A stretch of 22,965 bases of DNA, from positions 1-22,965 of the forward strand of contig JAOUOQ010000009.1 of the NCBI GenBank assembly GCA_029880275.1. The letters run 5' to 3'. Source of the stretch: Candidatus Aminicenantota bacterium (GTDB lineage Bacteria; Acidobacteriota; B3-B38; Guanabaribacteriales; B3-B38). Positions 14,362 to 21,978 of the stretch are shown here, in pieces; within the stretch, counting starts at the first letter, position 1; each line of letters opens with the position of its first letter. The translations under genes were made by a program, and so were the position numbers. The notes beneath the pieces were generated by a model that was given only the letters and a program-made list of their open reading frames with translations, was not told where the DNA came from and did not search any database.

Positions 14362-14375
14362 GGGCAAATTGAGGT
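14344..14375. promoter_or_regulatory. Inverted repeat over the ferredoxin -35 box, possible operator
   Basis: ACCTCAA (14344-14350) and TTGAGGT (14369-14375) are perfect 7-base arms separated by 18 bases, giving a centre-to-centre distance of 25 bases. The -35 box lies between them and the right-hand side of the spacer region faces the -10. A dimeric repressor or iron-sulfur/redox regulator could bind here; no regulator is encoded nearby. Confidence 0.35.
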
Positions 14376-14431
14376 ATATTGCTCTTTTTTAGGGGGTCAC
14401 CGGAAGATAGCATTGTGATCTGTCTTCTCTC

Positions 14432-16714
14432 TCAATATGCTCTTGTTAAATCCACTCCGGAGTAATAGTGTTGGAGTATTTCCTGATAGGTAGCCCCTTT
14501 GCGTGCCAGGCCGAAAGCTCCTACCTGGCACAGCCCTACCCCATGCCCCCAGCCTTTTCCGATAAAGGTGAACGCCTCAATGAAACCCTCTGGAGAAGTA
14601 CTCCTCTCAATTATGAAGAGATTCTCCCTCAACCCTAATACCGACCTGATTCTCAGTCCCGATAAGACCACTTCCCCTTGCTTACCCAATATCTTGAGCT
14701 TAACTACTCTGCCCGATATCCCCAGCTTCAGGGGATGGAGGTCTACCACATCACCCAGGGTAAAGAAGCTGTTAACCTGGCTGCTAAGCTCCTGCTGGCT
14801 GTATCTGATCTCCCAGGAGTAATATCGTGAATAACGGTCGTGAGATACCCCCCGAGGGTCGGTGATAACCTTTAAATAATCTATGGTGCCCCCAGAATGA
14901 TGAAACACCACCTCATCTCCGGCTGTAAAATCTATGCCTCGGGTTGGCAGCTCCTTGTTGGCAAAGGATTTGAAATAGAAACAATTCTCAGACAAACGAT
15001 ACGGAACCAAACTCCCCTCATATCTGATGATAATGCCTCCTTGCTGAAGACGATGAAGAGAGCCGCGGGCAAGAGGGAAAGGCTGAATGCGGGCGAGCAT
15101 GCGAGAGATGACTTTTAATACGAACGCCCTTGATGGGATACGCGTGAGGCGAAGGGTATCATTGTTGAAAGGTAATATTACCCCTTCTCTCATAAAAAGA
15201 GCAAGATTTCGTCTGGTCAGGGGGGCAGCAGAAGCTAAATCGGGGAAGCGAGTAAGGTAAGCAATATCTTTATCAGAAACTAAAAATCCCGCTCGCTTTT
15301 CCCATTGAAAAGCTTTTATCAGCCAGTTAATCAGCTCGTCAACTTTGATCTTATCGTATTCTTGATGGTAGTACATTAACTCTTCGGGAGGCTCTATTTT
15401 AAGGAACTTGCAGGCAGCCTCTATCCAGTTTTCAATATCATCATAGGTGCTATCCTCTTCCAGAAATTCTTTGTTGAAATTAACCCTGGGCAGGATACCG
15501 TTAACCACCGATTGCGCCAGATCATCATTTGCCAATTCCCCATCCTCTGTGTAGATGAGCTCTTCCTCTTCCACGGCTTGCTGAGGGGCATTCTGAGAGA
15601 CCATCTCCGGATAGCATTCAACACCTCTGAGGTAAGGTAGGAACTCATCGGTAAATATGTTCTCCCCATCCTCTGTATGACCGCCACAGGTGGAGGTATA
15701 GAGGGCATTGATCGGCTCTTCCTGATAGGTGATGATAATTCCCCTGGTGTTCTTCACCGCCCGATTGCTGAGAGAATTCTCCACGGAGTAGCCCTTATAT
15801 ACCTGACAGGCAGCGGTGGGACAGAGGTCATACCCAGAAGCTGAGAACCTCCCCATATTTTTGAAGGCATAGGTTCGGGCAGCTATGGCCTGGGCTTTCA
15901 GAGCTTCAATCTCAGGAAATAACTGGGGACTCATCTCACAGGGAACCACCCCTTTAAGGTAGTCCTCCAGGCTCAACTCGTTGACTACCTGCAGTTTCCC
16001 GTAATCGTCAATGAATAGCTCTACGGCACCTCGGAAAGGTATATCGTTCACCATTAAGGGGGATTCCTCCATGCGGGGAAAGCAGAGAATGGGGTCGGAG
16101 GTAGTTACCAGCTTTCCATACAGGGGGGTGGTTATTCTGATGTTGAGCTTACCTTCGTAAGCAATTTTTTCCTCAACTATCCAGAAATCATCATATCCCA
16201 GCGAAGTGAGCCGCGGGAAGATTTGCTCCGCCTCTTTCCGGGAGGAGAAACTCCCCACCTTCACCCGATACCACCCCTTGACGGAGTCAACTTCGATTTT
16301 TACCGGTTCCAGCTGCTTTCCCTCAAGAGATTTTTTAAGTCTGCGGGCATTTTCCTCATTTTGGAAGGAAGCCACCTGAACCGCAAAGAGACTCTTGCCT
16401 TCCCTTTGGATGTAACCCACCCGCGCGGCGGCTACCTCTTGATAAAAAGCGCGAACCTTGAAAAACTTACGAGCTCGTTTGTTTATCAGGTAGACGCCTC
16501 CCTCAGAAGAAACTCGAACTGTTTTTGCAGGCAGCTCCAGACCTATCCTGATGGTAGGCTCTTCCATAGAGGTTCTTAGCACTTCCCACAGAGCACGGTT
16601 GGTGGGCAGCCGATGAGGGGGGATAATAACGGGGGGACGACACCCACTCAGAGCCAATAGCAGAATAAAAAGGATAAAAACCAGCAGTTTGGTCAGTTTG
16701 CTCAACGAAGGCAT
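14432..16714 (-). CDS. Lipoprotein with SPOR domain and split SpoIID/LytB domain
   Basis: A 760-residue protein from the ATG at 16714. It has a lipoprotein signal (hydrophobic LLVFILFILLLALSGC, lipid-anchored Cys25), a SPOR domain at about 108-182 (LFAVQVASFQNEENARRLKK; YRVKVGSFSSRKEAEQ) that in the family binds denuded glycan strands, and a SpoIID peptidoglycan lytic transglycosylase. SpoIID features: VVPCEMSPQ with the likely catalytic Glu260, YDLCPTAACQVYKG with a Cys pair, YTSTCGGHTEDGE, and the terminal GKGWGHGVGLCQVGA. Between YLRGVECYPEM (about 370) and the resuming domain (YYSWEIRYSQQEL, about 630) there is an insert of about 250 residues, partly resembling SLH-type repeats. Start is uncertain: no strong ribosome site, and the frame is open to 16801. 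It follows exbD by 58 bases. Confidence 0.85.
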   Translation of the reverse strand: MPSLSKLTKLLVFILFILLLALSGCRPPVIIPPHRLPTNRALWEVLRTSMEEPTIRIGLELPAKTVRVSSEGGVYLINKRARKFFKVRAFYQEVAAARVGYIQREGKSLFAVQVASFQNEENARRLKKSLEGKQLEPVKIEVDSVKGWYRVKVGSFSSRKEAEQIFPRLTSLGYDDFWIVEEKIAYEGKLNIRITTPLYGKLVTTSDPILCFPRMEESPLMVNDIPFRGAVELFIDDYGKLQVVNELSLEDYLKGVVPCEMSPQLFPEIEALKAQAIAARTYAFKNMGRFSASGYDLCPTAACQVYKGYSVENSLSNRAVKNTRGIIITYQEEPINALYTSTCGGHTEDGENIFTDEFLPYLRGVECYPEMVSQNAPQQAVEEEELIYTEDGELANDDLAQSVVNGILPRVNFNKEFLEEDSTYDDIENWIEAACKFLKIEPPEELMYYHQEYDKIKVDELINWLIKAFQWEKRAGFLVSDKDIAYLTRFPDLASAAPLTRRNLALFMREGVILPFNNDTLRLTRIPSRAFVLKVISRMLARIQPFPLARGSLHRLQQGGIIIRYEGSLVPYRLSENCFYFKSFANKELPTRGIDFTAGDEVVFHHSGGTIDYLKVITDPRGVSHDRYSRYYSWEIRYSQQELSSQVNSFFTLGDVVDLHPLKLGISGRVVKLKILGKQGEVVLSGLRIRSVLGLRENLFIIERSTSPEGFIEAFTFIGKGWGHGVGLCQVGAFGLARKGATYQEILQHYYSGVDLTRAY

Positions 16715-16772
16715 CTTTAAATATGAATAAATTTGTTCACCCAGGTTTAGCCTTACCTCGCTGCAGGAAACT

Positions 16773-17183
16773 CTACCTCTGATTAGCAGGTCGAGTGGCA
16801 ATGGTCAATCCAGTGGCGCCGCTCTTCTTGGCGATGTCCATTACGGCCACCACCCTCCCGTATTCCACCCTCTGGTCAGCGCTGATAATGACCATTTTTT
16901 CTGACGACCTCTCTAACGCCTTTTCCAGCAAATTGGAGAGATTCTCAAGCGCTATCTCCCTCCCCTGAAAAAAGACCCTCTGATCGTAGGTGAGCACCAC
17001 GGTAAGCTCTCGCATAGGCTGTTCTTCAGCTGTCTCCGAGGCCGGCAGTTCCAGCTTCATACCCGGTCTTTCGGAAAAGGTGGTGGTTACCATAAAAAAT
17101 ATAAGAAGAAGGAAGACCACATCTATCAGAGGATGGATATCAATGCCCACCCTCCTTTGACTTCTCCTTTTGATAATCTCCAC
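16773..17183 (-). CDS. exbD: ExbD/TolR family biopolymer transport protein
   Basis: A 136-residue inner-membrane protein: short basic N-terminus, one transmembrane helix with the essential aspartate D21 (HPLIDVVFLLLIFFMVTT), and a periplasmic ExbD/TolR domain (KLELPASET, VVLTYDQRVFFQGREI, VIISADQRVEYGRVVAVMD, GLTIATRP). It starts with GTG, preceded by AAAAGG about eight bases away. With the upstream ExbB/TolQ protein it forms the proton-driven motor that energises the TonB-like protein. Gap to exbB is 57 bases. ExbD and TolR cannot be separated by sequence alone; the tonB-like neighbour favours ExbD. Confidence 0.92.
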   Translation of the reverse strand: MEIIKRRSQRRVGIDIHPLIDVVFLLLIFFMVTTTFSERPGMKLELPASETAEEQPMRELTVVLTYDQRVFFQGREIALENLSNLLEKALERSSEKMVIISADQRVEYGRVVAVMDIAKKSGATGLTIATRPANQR

Positions 17184-17240
17184 TTTTGTTACCTTTTGAG
17201 GATATTCCTTTTTGGCTGGACTATAGAAACTCCGACTCCT

Positions 17241-17891
17241 TTATTCCATAGCCTTATCAGCAGGTAGGAGTCTTTTCTCCTCCTCCTTTTTTTTGACAAT
17301 TTGCATAACTTTTAAGGAGTAGTTCTCCAATTCCAAAATAATCTTCTCAGCTCGGTCGTTAAAGAGGTTGTACATCACCAGAGTCGGAATGGCGATGCTC
17401 AGTCCGGTGGCGGTGGTGATCAGGGCTTCGGAGATGCCCCCTGAGAGAGCTCCTGCTTCTCCTACACCGGTAACGGCTATTATCTTGAAGACTCTGATCA
17501 TCCCAGCGACCGTCCCCAACAATCCCAGCAGGGGTGACACTCCGGCCACAGTTCCCAGGATACCAAGATGCTTCTCCAGCTTGGAGACCTCCTGTCTGCC
17601 GACATCGGCGAGGATACCTTTAATCTCATCCCGTTCCAGGTGCCGATTTTCCAGCACTGCTCCGATCATATTGCCCATTATCTCCGGGTTTTTACGGCAA
17701 ACTTCTTTAGCCTTGTCCACCATCCCACCCTCTATCAGGGTGACTATTGTTTCAAACTTTTTGCTGTCTATAATCTTGGCAGGTCTCAGGTTCAACAGCT
17801 TTTCAATTATGATGGCTAATGCAAGTAATGAGCAAAAGATAAGGGGGATCATCACAATCCCCCCCGCCTTCAGAAACTCTATCAGGGTCAT
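17241..17891 (-). CDS. exbB: ExbB/TolQ family proton channel protein
   Basis: A 216-residue protein with three transmembrane helices (about 10-30, 112-134, 150-178) and the MotA/TolQ/ExbB signature: LGTVAGVSPLLGLLGTVAGM in helix two, then GGISEALITTATGLSIAIP with the conserved Thr-containing turn and IPTLVMYN. The charged C-terminal tail is cytoplasmic. AAGGAGTGACTGA directly precedes the ATG. It follows the tonB-like gene by 54 bases and precedes exbD. It forms the proton channel with ExbD. Length is normal for the short ExbB form. Confidence 0.92.
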   Translation of the reverse strand: MTLIEFLKAGGIVMIPLIFCSLLALAIIIEKLLNLRPAKIIDSKKFETIVTLIEGGMVDKAKEVCRKNPEIMGNMIGAVLENRHLERDEIKGILADVGRQEVSKLEKHLGILGTVAGVSPLLGLLGTVAGMIRVFKIIAVTGVGEAGALSGGISEALITTATGLSIAIPTLVMYNLFNDRAEKIILELENYSLKVMQIVKKKEEEKRLLPADKAME

Positions 17892-17945
17892 TCAGTCACT
17901 CCTTTTTTCAATCCGGTCTGATGGAATTCCTCCTTATAAGCGGCT

Positions 17946-18857
17946 TTAATCAGGTGGACGAACATTATAGAAAAAGGCAAATTTCACCCCTACTCTATCC
18001 TTGCGGTATGCGTGTGGCAAGGGGGGGAAAGGATTGGAAAGCTGTAAGGCATTGAGAGCCGCTGCATCGAAGGGGCGGATGTCTGAAGATTGCAGCAAAC
18101 TCAGATTAGTAATTCTGCCGTCCTTCTCAATCTGAAAGGATAATACCGTCACTCCCCTCAGACCAAGCACCCTCGCCTGATAGGGGACAAACCAGTTTCT
18201 TTTGACTATCTTCTGAATGATATAGGCATAGGGTCCAAAATCAAACTCCTTGGTATCGAAGGATATGAAGCTGTCGGTGTTAAGGGTTGAATTCTGGTTG
18301 TCAAAACCCTGGGAGTCTATGTAGCGATCCAGATTCAGCAGGGAATCCCTGAGAGGGGTTGTCCGAGGGGCAGTGGAAGGAAGCTGAGCCTGCGGCGGCT
18401 GAGGCTGGGTGCCCTCTTCCCCTTTGGGAATTCCCACCGCAAGAGGACTCTCACCACCCTTCTTCAGTTCCACTTCTTCTCCGGGGGCAAGTTGAGATTC
18501 CTCTTTTTTAAGTGCCTGCTCATCAACTGCTTGAGGAATCTCTTTTTGGGGAGGGACTTCCTTCCCAGCGGCAACATCGGAGGGTATGGAGAACTCAGGT
18601 GACCTCCCTACTGAATAAGGGAGCTCGGACTTGCTCTCTGCCTCTTTCAGGGGGGAGACTCCCGCAGCCCGGCGGTTTTTATCCGAATAGCGGTCGGTCT
18701 CGGGCTTGGGCTCCGCTTCTCGGTCAAAGGGGACATCCACAAAGGTAAACTTCATGGGCTTGGTCTCCTCCGGGGCTTGCAGCTTCGCTTGGGCGATGGC
18801 GAGCTCACGGTATTCAGGAACCTTCACCAATAGCAGGAGAATAAGATGCAGCATCAC
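17946..18857 (-). CDS. tonB: TonB-like energy transducer (first conventional start used; true start probably upstream)
   Basis: A 303-residue (from GTG 18857) protein with one N-terminal hydrophobic helix, a long periplasmic linker rich in Pro, Glu, Lys and Gln, and a C-terminal TonB/TolA-like domain at about 212-300 (KRNWFVPYQARVLGLRGV, SFQIEKDGRITNLSLLQSS, FDAAALNALQLSNPFPPLP). The domain delivers energy to outer-membrane receptors, or in Tol systems maintains the envelope. From the GTG the helix lacks the usual basic cytoplasmic lead. In-frame codons upstream encode IIKLRAVTLREAFLLAV, which supplies it, with no ATG/GTG/TTG back to a TGA at 18930. AGAGAGGG lies eight bases before ATC at 18905. 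It heads the tonB-exbB-exbD unit behind a strong promoter. Confidence 0.85.
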   Translation of the reverse strand: MMLHLILLLLVKVPEYRELAIAQAKLQAPEETKPMKFTFVDVPFDREAEPKPETDRYSDKNRRAAGVSPLKEAESKSELPYSVGRSPEFSIPSDVAAGKEVPPQKEIPQAVDEQALKKEESQLAPGEEVELKKGGESPLAVGIPKGEEGTQPQPPQAQLPSTAPRTTPLRDSLLNLDRYIDSQGFDNQNSTLNTDSFISFDTKEFDFGPYAYIIQKIVKRNWFVPYQARVLGLRGVTVLSFQIEKDGRITNLSLLQSSDIRPFDAAALNALQLSNPFPPLPHAYRKDRVGVKFAFFYNVRPPD

Positions 18858-18902
18858 CGCCAGAAGGAAGGCTTCCCTGAGAGTGACGGCTCTTAGCTTA
18901 AT

Positions 18903-18921
18903 GATTTTAATTACCCTCTCT
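18903..18921 (-). promoter_or_regulatory. Shine-Dalgarno site ahead of a possible ATC start of the tonB-like gene
   Basis: AGAGAGGG (18914-18921), an 8-base spacer, then ATC-ATT-AAG. Starting here adds 16 residues including Lys and Arg before the membrane helix, restoring a normal TonB N-terminus. No usual start codon is present in frame upstream of the GTG at 18857. Confidence 0.4.
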
Positions 18922-18959
18922 CTAAAATATCATATCAATTTGCCAACTCCACCTTATTA

Positions 18960-18988
18960 AGTATAACAATTTTATTTTCTGGTGACAA
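18960..18988 (-). promoter_or_regulatory. Promoter of the tonB-exbB-exbD-SpoIID unit
   Basis: TTGTCA (-35, 18983-18988) and TATACT (-10, 18960-18965) are spaced by exactly 17 bases on the minus strand, five of six matches in each box. The predicted transcript start near 18953 leaves a leader of about 50 bases to the ATC at 18905. Confidence 0.7.
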
Positions 18989-19120
18989 CCTTTTCTTTGT
19001 GCTCGATGCAGAGAGATACTATAATTTTTGATATGTTGAAAAAACTACTTTTGATACGAAATATAATATAAGCTGAGGAGCTAAAGCGTAATTCTATTAA
19101 GAGATGAAGATTTATACCAG

Positions 19121-19147
19121 AAAAACAGGCATTATTCACCCTGTTTT
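19121..19147 (-). terminator. Rho-independent terminator after the GVYG-repeat gene
   Basis: On the minus strand AAAACAGG, a 10-base loop and CCTGTTTT form a perfect 8-base stem ending in a run of five T. It lies about 45-70 bases after the stop at 19192 and separates that gene from the tonB unit. Confidence 0.7.
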
Positions 19148-19191
19148 ATTAATTGCCTGCGAGAAACTATTTAATGTTACGGGCGTCTGCG

Positions 19192-21558
19192 TTACTTGAG
19201 ATTGCCCTCTTTCCTCTCTATGGGGAGATTTGGTTCCTCGGGTGGCTGTTCAGGCTCGGTGAACTCCTCAAACCTCACCTCCTCATACCCCCTTCGCTTG
19301 GCGACAATACGATAATAGAAGCTGATGCTGGAGGTTCCGCCTCCCAGCTCCCGCACTTCAAAGGCGTCTTTATCCTGCCGGGCAATGTATAAACCATTGC
19401 AGTCTCCGATAGGGGTGAGGAAGATAAGGTAGCCCATTTCGATGTTCGCCGCCTGGGTAAAGACACTCTCTAACTGCACCACCGCCTGCCCGTTGTTGAA
19501 CTTAGCGGTGCCGAAGTCCTCAAACCATATCTCCGGGCTTTCCATAGCATAAAGGAGCACCTTCTTCCCGTTATCTATCGGCTGCACGCAGGTCTTATTA
19601 CCATCAACGATTAAGTCTTTCATAACATATAAGTTTTTGGTTACACGAACATGGCCAGAGAAAAAGCCCGCATAGCCGCTGGCGCTATTCGTTGTACCAT
19701 ATATTCCATAATTTGTACCGCTGTTAGCTTGGGCATTCCCATACACGCCATAACCGGTGGGGCTATTGTTCACACCTACTACACCATAATTTACTCCGCT
19801 TGATGCATAGCTTTCTCCAACAACAGCCCAACCGCTGGTGCTTGTGGTTTTACCATATACGCCATAAGTGGTGCCGGAGGAGGCATCGGCATACCCATAG
19901 ACGCCATAGCCGGGGGTGTAATGACCTACTCCATAAACGCCAGCACCGTTGGGACTCTGGCTCGAGCCATATACCCCATAAGTGGTGCCGCTGGTGGCAG
20001 TGGCCTCTCCACTAACGCCTATGCCGGTGTTGCTATCGCTTTTACCATATACCCCATAAGTGGTGCCGCTGGTGGAATTGGCCCAGCCATAAACGGCCTT
20101 ACCGCTGTCGCTATTGCTTTTACCAAAAACCCCATAAGCGGTGCCGCTGGCGGCAGAGGCTTCTCCAAAAACGCCATAAGTTGGAGCGGTTCCAAAAACA
20201 CCATAGCCGCTGTCGCTACTGCTAATACCATATACCCCATAATTTACGCCGCTGGTGGCAGTGGCATTCCCATAAACGCCCCGACCGTCGGGGCTATCGC
20301 TTTGACCATATACCCCATAAGTGGTGCCGCTGAGGGCAATGGCAATCCCATAAACGCCATAACCATTAGTGCTATAACTTTTACCATATAGCCCATAATT
20401 GGTGTCGGTGTAGTCGGTGACAAAACCATAAATTCCATACTTAGGGGCGGTTCCATAAACGCCATAGCCGCTGGAGCTATAAGTTATACCATATACACCA
20501 TAATTGTTGCCGTCGTTGGCATAGGCAACGCCAGTAACCCCATGACCAGAGGTGCTGTCGCTTCGACCATATACCCCATAATTGGCATAGGTGGTGTCAG
20601 TGGCATTACCACAAACGCCAAAATTAGGCGCTATCCCCAAAACGCCCCCACCGTTGGTGCTGCTATTGCTTTCCCCTAGTACCCCCCAAATGTAGCCGGT
20701 GGTGGCGCTGGCATACCCACGAACGCCCCTACCGCTGGTGCTAGGGGTTGTACCATATACCCCACAAGTGTTGCCGGTGGTGTCAGAGGCCCAGCCATAA
20801 ACGCCCATTCCGCTGGTGTTTGAAGTTACGCCAGTTAATGCTAGTGAAGATGATGATGTGTTAACAGTAAGGGTGCCGGTCATAACATCCCCTGCGGTAT
20901 GCACAAAATCTTCGGAGTCCTTTCCATCCAGCAGGTCGGCATCTAAACCAGTGCTGTTGATCTTAGAAGCAGCGATGTTTGCTGATACGTTAATGTCAGC
21001 GTCCACAATGGTCCCATCTACTATCATCGAGCTGGTGACGGAGTCAGCCTGACCCTCGTTGACATAGTCCGGGTCGTGGTTATGTGTCACCGCAGAGAAA
21101 GCCGAGGCATGCTGACCGTCCACGGTGTCGGCATCATCCGCCACCTCCGCCTTGAAGCTGTAGCCCACGGTGACTATCTGCTTGCGGGGCAGCAGGGTCT
21201 CATTGGCACCGGCAGGTTCAATGGTTATCTCCAGATAGACCGGTTCGGCGGTCTGAAAGACGGTTGAGTCCAGCGTGCCGGAGATGACCGTCCCCGAGCC
21301 GATGAGGTGGTTGAACACCCCATTGTCATCCGGGGTGACCGAGGCATCCTCCTGGTAGCAAAGGGTGCCGCTGAGCGGGGTGGCGGCATCACCTCCCTGA
21401 TAGAGGCTGAACCTCACTATGGTAGCGGTGGTAATCGGTATTCCCTTATCATCGGTCAGCCTCCCCTGATAATTCAGCAACTGAGGCACCTGCGCCAGAA
21501 TGACTAAAGTAAAAAAACAAAACACTATAAAAATCCCTGAAGTTAATACCCTCCTCAT
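19192..21558 (-). CDS. Secreted surface protein with degenerate GVYG repeats
   Basis: A 788-residue exported protein. Signal peptide: MRR followed by a hydrophobic stretch to about residue 22 (VILAQ). Residues 25-135 form an N-terminal domain (QLLNYQGRLTDDKGIP, DDNGVFNHLIGSG, RKQIVTVGYSFKAE) typical of surface-exposed, stalk-like proteins. Two DADxxDG motifs follow (DADTVDGQHASAF, LDADLLDGKDSEDF). Residues 250-634 are tandem repeats with period about 26 (halves of 12 and 14), consensus YGVYGxSxSxxGxGVYGxAxAxSGTx. A C-terminal domain (ESPEIWFEDFGTAKFNNGQA, VFLTP-like LIFLTPIGDCNGLYIARQ) ends in a Pro/Glu-rich tail. GGGAGG precedes the ATG. The repeats suggest a fibrous or beta-helical shaft, perhaps an adhesin or filament; no membrane anchor is visible. 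Function unknown. Confidence 0.8.
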   Translation of the reverse strand: MRRVLTSGIFIVFCFFTLVILAQVPQLLNYQGRLTDDKGIPITTATIVRFSLYQGGDAATPLSGTLCYQEDASVTPDDNGVFNHLIGSGTVISGTLDSTVFQTAEPVYLEITIEPAGANETLLPRKQIVTVGYSFKAEVADDADTVDGQHASAFSAVTHNHDPDYVNEGQADSVTSSMIVDGTIVDADINVSANIAASKINSTGLDADLLDGKDSEDFVHTAGDVMTGTLTVNTSSSSLALTGVTSNTSGMGVYGWASDTTGNTCGVYGTTPSTSGRGVRGYASATTGYIWGVLGESNSSTNGGGVLGIAPNFGVCGNATDTTYANYGVYGRSDSTSGHGVTGVAYANDGNNYGVYGITYSSSGYGVYGTAPKYGIYGFVTDYTDTNYGLYGKSYSTNGYGVYGIAIALSGTTYGVYGQSDSPDGRGVYGNATATSGVNYGVYGISSSDSGYGVFGTAPTYGVFGEASAASGTAYGVFGKSNSDSGKAVYGWANSTSGTTYGVYGKSDSNTGIGVSGEATATSGTTYGVYGSSQSPNGAGVYGVGHYTPGYGVYGYADASSGTTYGVYGKTTSTSGWAVVGESYASSGVNYGVVGVNNSPTGYGVYGNAQANSGTNYGIYGTTNSASGYAGFFSGHVRVTKNLYVMKDLIVDGNKTCVQPIDNGKKVLLYAMESPEIWFEDFGTAKFNNGQAVVQLESVFTQAANIEMGYLIFLTPIGDCNGLYIARQDKDAFEVRELGGGTSSISFYYRIVAKRRGYEEVRFEEFTEPEQPPEEPNLPIERKEGNLK
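19657..20811. repeat. Degenerate tandem repeats (about 78 bp) inside the GVYG protein gene
   Basis: The DNA coding for residues 250-634 is made of diverged units of about 78 bases, recognisable on the plus strand by recurring ccatataccccataa-like blocks spaced by variable ggtgccgctg segments. Some units are shortened to about 63 or 42 bases, pointing to past unequal recombination or slippage in frame. Not a CRISPR: no conserved spacers and the frame is coding throughout. Confidence 0.75.
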
Positions 21559-21978
21559 GGTTGCCTCCCATTTGTAAGAATTGTTAATAATATGGTTATA
21601 CCTTTAGTGAATCTATTTTCAGGCTTTGCCATTAGGTGACCTTTGGACATTCATGCTTCGTTTCAGTTCAGTTGCTTGCAGTGACTAGTCATCTACCGGG
21701 AAGAAGAGCGTGGTGCAGGCTGAACAAGAATAGCCAATCGGTTCTGTCCGAAGAGTTTCCGCTTGACCGTTTACTTGAAAAATATTTCATCTCTCCATAA
21801 ATAAAAACTTTAATTAACTTCTATAAACTTGTCAAGAAAAAAATAAATATTTACGAGCTGCAACAATTATTGGCTTATAGCAGGATATATCTCTGAAAAT
21901 TATTTCAATAGACTTAAAGTTAAGAAAATCAGCACTTTAAATAAAATCCAAGAAGAAAAAATCTCTCTCAGTGACTCG
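21559..21978 (-). other. 420-base non-coding gap: promoter and long leader
   Basis: Between the PgaB-like stop and the GVYG gene there is no supported gene. The right half (21836-21978) is AT-rich. A promoter lies at 21807-21835, leaving a leader of about 240 bases. The leader is more GC-rich, holds a perfect 10-base palindrome TGACTAGTCA (21682-21691), a small TCGG/CCGA hairpin and a 33-codon frame without a well-placed ribosome site. No known riboswitch fits. Confidence 0.5.
21807..21835 (-). promoter_or_regulatory. Promoter of the GVYG-repeat gene
   Basis: TTGACA (perfect -35, 21830-21835) and TAAAGT (-10, 21807-21812) are 17 bases apart on the minus strand. Transcription would start near 21800, giving an unusually long leader of about 240 bases before the ATG at 21558. 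Confidence 0.5.

Noticed and set aside
14256..14413. Minus-strand reading frame of about 52 codons between the SpoIID and ferredoxin genes
   Set aside because: It runs straight through a near-perfect promoter (TTGACA/TATAAA) and has no convincing ribosome site.
16715..16801. Longer N-terminus of the SpoIID lipoprotein from the TTG at 16801
   Set aside because: It would overlap exbD and place about 29 polar residues before the lipoprotein signal; the ATG at 16714 gives a normal signal peptide.
19657..20811. Regular repeats that could be taken for a CRISPR array or for plus-strand genes
   Set aside because: Units are diverged, coding on the minus strand, and lack constant repeats with unique spacers; the plus-strand frames are mirror images of the repeat.
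21600..21660. GGCAAAGCC-containing stretch in the leader of the surface-protein gene, reminiscent of a cyclic-di-GMP riboswitch
   Set aside because: Only one of the conserved blocks is present; the paired GCAAACC/GACGCAAAGCC and the 3' GGGTTACC segments are missing.
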